NCBI GenBank assembly: GCA_027022775.1
Contig: JALVXO010000190.1
Location: forward strand, 1 to 8,746
DNA: 8,746 nt
Origin: Campylobacteraceae bacterium
Lineage (GTDB): Bacteria; Campylobacterota; Campylobacteria; Campylobacterales; Sulfurovaceae
Direction of reading: 5' to 3'
Below the pieces are notes generated by a model that saw only the letters and a program-made list of their open reading frames with translations, had not been told where the DNA came from and ran no database searches. The position numbers and the translations under genes are program-made. This document shows positions 7,673 through 8,746 of this stretch, one piece after another (position 1 is the first letter of the stretch; each line of letters opens with the position of its first letter).

Positions 7673-7698
7673 AAGTTTGAAGTTGGAAGTTGGAAGTT
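7664..7698 (+). repeat. Tandem 7-bp repeat (GGAAGTT type) at gpmI stop
   Basis: Five 7-bp units stand head to tail: ATTAGTT, GAAAGTT, TGAAGTT, GGAAGTT, GGAAGTT. The last two are identical and the earlier ones diverge. The array runs across the gpmI stop codon (7670-7672), so the last residues of GpmI are encoded by it. Similar GGAAGTT heptamer runs are, from memory, common between genes of several bacteria. No function is known. Confidence 0.75.
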
Positions 7699-7704
7699 TT
7701 GTAG

Positions 7705-7725
7705 GGGGCGACCTAGTGTCGCCCC
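7705..7725. repeat. GC-rich palindromic repeat (GGGGCGAC stem)
   Basis: GGGGCGAC and GTCGCCCC form a perfect 8-bp stem around CTAGT. It is far more GC-rich than its surroundings and is not followed by T residues, so it is not a normal intrinsic terminator. Short GTAGGGGCGACC...-type palindromes are, from memory, dispersed between genes in many bacteria. An added G after GTAG and GTAAG on the far side suggest a decayed longer palindrome. Confidence 0.7.
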
Positions 7726-7760
7726 GTAAGCTTAAACATCCATGAGGAATGTAAATACAT

Positions 7761-7833
7761 TGTCATTCTGAGCGAAGCGAAGAATCTATTTATAGTATTT
7801 CTGTTGAGATTCTTCGCTTCGCTCAGAATGACA
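7761..7833. mobile_element. Non-coding palindromic element with perfect 27-bp arms (MITE/REP-like)
   Basis: The left arm (7761-7787, starting TGTCATTCTGAGCGAAGCG) and right arm (7807-7833) are perfect 27-bp inverted complements around a 19-nt AT-rich centre; the whole is 73 bp. No protein is encoded. The arm sequence resembles the CATTCTGAGCGAAGCGAAG palindromes that I recall as dispersed in unrelated bacterial genomes and assemblies. That fits a non-autonomous miniature element or REP-like sequence, but no target-site duplication is obvious. As RNA it would form a very stable hairpin in the gpmI-fabG gap. It lacks a T-run and has a long loop, so terminator activity is uncertain. Confidence 0.75.
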
Positions 7834-7895
7834 GTTTTATATAAATACAAAACTAAATCATTTGCTCTTAGCTTTACAAAACGAAAGGGGAAAAT

Positions 7896-8639
7896 ATGAA
7901 ATTTAGCGGAAAAAATGTATTGGTAACGGGTGCAAGCAGGGGAATCGGCGCAGAGATTGCAAAAACTTTAGCAGGATACGGACTTAAAGTTTGGGTAAAT
8001 TACAGAAGCGGCGAAGAGCAGGCGGCAGCTGTGAAAGAAGAGATTGTTAAAAACGGCGGAGAAGCTGAAATTATCGGTTTTGATGTAAGCGACGAGGCGG
8101 CATTTGTAGATGCAATTAAAAAAATTGTAGAAACAGACGGCGAATTAAGCTACCTTGTAAATAATGCCGGAATTACAAAAGATAAACTTGCAATGCGTAT
8201 GAAGGTAGATGAATTTATGGCAGTAATCGAAGCCAACTTGAAATCTGTATTCATAGGCTGCAGAGAAGCGCTAAAAACCATGGGCAAAAAGCGCTTTGGA
8301 AGCGTGGTAAATGTTGCAAGCATCGTAGGCGAAACAGGAAACGCCGGGCAGACAAACTACTCTGCAAGCAAAGGGGGCGTAATAGCAATGACTAAATCTT
8401 TCGCCCAAGAAGCTGCTCCTAGAGGAATCCGCTACAACACTATTACACCCGGCTTTATCGCAACCGATATGACAGATGTGCTAAAAGATGAAGTAAAAGA
8501 AGCCTTTATTGCAAAAATCCCGCTAGGGAGATTTGGAGAACCAAAAGAGGTAGCAGAGGCTGTAGCCTTCCTCTTAAGCGACCAAGCCAGCTACATCACC
8601 GGCGAAACCCTAAAAGTAAACGGCGGAATGTATATGTGA
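7896..8639 (+). CDS. fabG: 3-oxoacyl-[acyl-carrier-protein] reductase
   Basis: FabG is a cytoplasmic NADPH-dependent short-chain dehydrogenase/reductase that reduces 3-oxoacyl-ACP in fatty acid elongation. It is 247 aa, a normal length. The Rossmann glycine motif is TGASRGIG (11-18) and the structural NNAG is at 89-92. The catalytic tetrad is Asn114, Ser142, Tyr155 and Lys159 (NYSASK). The tail ITGETLKVNGGMYM is typical of FabG, which makes this more likely than another SDR. Its place after gpmI also fits Campylobacter-type order, in which acpP and fabF often follow; those would lie beyond the window. The ATG has AAAGGGG 5 nt upstream. The repeat-filled gap suggests its own promoter or read-through from gpmI; an AT-rich TATAAA at 7840-7845 is a weak candidate. 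Its stop overlaps the start of an 89-bp repeat unit. Confidence 0.96.
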   Translation: MKFSGKNVLVTGASRGIGAEIAKTLAGYGLKVWVNYRSGEEQAAAVKEEIVKNGGEAEIIGFDVSDEAAFVDAIKKIVETDGELSYLVNNAGITKDKLAMRMKVDEFMAVIEANLKSVFIGCREALKTMGKKRFGSVVNVASIVGETGNAGQTNYSASKGGVIAMTKSFAQEAAPRGIRYNTITPGFIATDMTDVLKDEVKEAFIAKIPLGRFGEPKEVAEAVAFLLSDQASYITGETLKVNGGMYM

Positions 8640-8651
8640 GCAAGCGTTAAG

Positions 8652-8676
8652 AAAACGCAAATTTCTTTGCGTTTTT
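8652..8676 (+). terminator. Intrinsic terminator of fabG
   Basis: A perfect 10-bp stem (AAAACGCAAA / TTTGCGTTTT) with loop TTTC runs into five T residues (8672-8676). Outer arms GCAAGC (8640-8645) and GCTTGC (8678-8683) can extend it across an internal loop. It begins 12 nt after the fabG stop and should end that transcript. It also reads reasonably as a terminator from the other side because of the A-run. It lies within the 89-bp repeat unit. Confidence 0.85.
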
Positions 8677-8681
8677 AGCTT

Positions 8682-8730
8682 GCGAAAGCGAAGCGTTGTG
8701 AAGCGAAGCGAAACCGCGAAGCTCGGGAGC
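8682..8730 (+). repeat. GAAGCG-rich low-complexity stretch
   Basis: This segment repeats GAAGCG/AAGCGAAGCG with small changes and ends in the short palindrome GCTCGGGAGC (8721-8730). It shares AGCGAAGCGAA (8702-8712) with the arm of the 73-bp element in the gpmI-fabG gap (7771-7781). No coding frame is convincing here. Confidence 0.55.
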
Positions 8731-8746
8731 AAGCGTTAAGAAAACG

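Larger units (their letters stand above)
8638..8746 (+). repeat. Direct repeat with 89-bp period after fabG
   Basis: The same 20 bases, GAGCAAGCGTTAAGAAAACG, occur at 8638-8657 and at 8727-8746, 89 bp apart. The second copy is cut by the window end, so the match may go on. The first copy starts within the fabG stop codon (TGA, 8637-8639). The unit contains an intrinsic terminator and a purine-rich stretch of GAAGCG repeats. This is either two copies of a short intergenic element or the start of a tandem array. Confidence 0.75.

Noticed and set aside
7705..7725. GC-rich hairpin as the gpmI terminator
   Set aside because: The stem is good but is followed by CGTAAGC rather than T residues, so it does not look like an intrinsic terminator.
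7742..7771. Tiny frame starting ATGAGGAATG in the gpmI-fabG gap
   Set aside because: It is nine codons long and ends inside the palindromic element; no support for translation.
7828..7845. fabG promoter with a -35 supplied by the right arm (ATGACA) and -10 TATAAA
   Set aside because: The spacing between the two boxes is only 6 nt, far too short for a sigma-70 promoter.
8638..8746. CRISPR array at the right edge
   Set aside because: Only two copies of a 20-bp repeat are seen, the spacing is 69 bp, and the intervening sequence holds a terminator and low-complexity DNA rather than spacers.

Overview
The window looks like chromosomal core sequence from a member of the Campylobacterota (Epsilonproteobacteria). 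The evidence is the AT-rich composition, the protein style of MraY, MurD and GpmI, and the gene order murD-mraY / gpmI-fabG, which resembles the Campylobacter arrangement murD-mraY-pgm-fabG as I recall it. The genus is not resolved. All six genes have recognisable families, and I see no defence system, prophage, CRISPR array, tRNA or rRNA. What is unusual is a split transporter gene and the repeat DNA packed between the genes on the right.

Left third (1-3093, + strand): two adjacent reading frames together make one RND-type inner-membrane efflux permease. The first is cut by the left edge of the window and carries the N-terminal half (end of TM1-TM6 region). The second carries the C-terminal half (TM7-TM12). 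The break lies in the His-rich cytoplasmic linker between the halves, with a TAATG stop/start overlap and a strong Shine-Dalgarno for the second frame. A weak hairpin follows.

Middle (3094-6190): efp (elongation factor P, + strand) has its own extended -10 promoter. It converges, only 4 bp apart, on a minus-strand pair mraY-murD, which makes lipid I and UDP-MurNAc-L-Ala-D-Glu in peptidoglycan synthesis. mraY is divergent from gpmI, and the 117-bp gap (counted from the preferred mraY start) holds candidate -10 boxes on both strands and a perfect 9-bp inverted repeat just before the gpmI ribosome binding site.

Right third (6191-8746, + strand): gpmI (cofactor-independent phosphoglycerate mutase) and fabG (3-oxoacyl-ACP reductase). 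They are separated by 223 bp filled with three non-coding repeat types: a 7-bp tandem repeat starting at the gpmI stop codon, a GC-rich 8-bp stem, and a 73-bp element with perfect 27-bp inverted arms. Immediately after fabG, again beginning inside the stop codon, is an intrinsic terminator. It is embedded in an 89-bp unit whose first 20 bases recur at the very end of the window, so a tandem array may continue beyond the edge.

Functionally the window joins central metabolism (glycolysis/gluconeogenesis), fatty acid and cell wall synthesis, translation of polyproline stretches and efflux. These are housekeeping neighbours, not one pathway. The best leads are the split RND permease and the repeats that start at stop codons.
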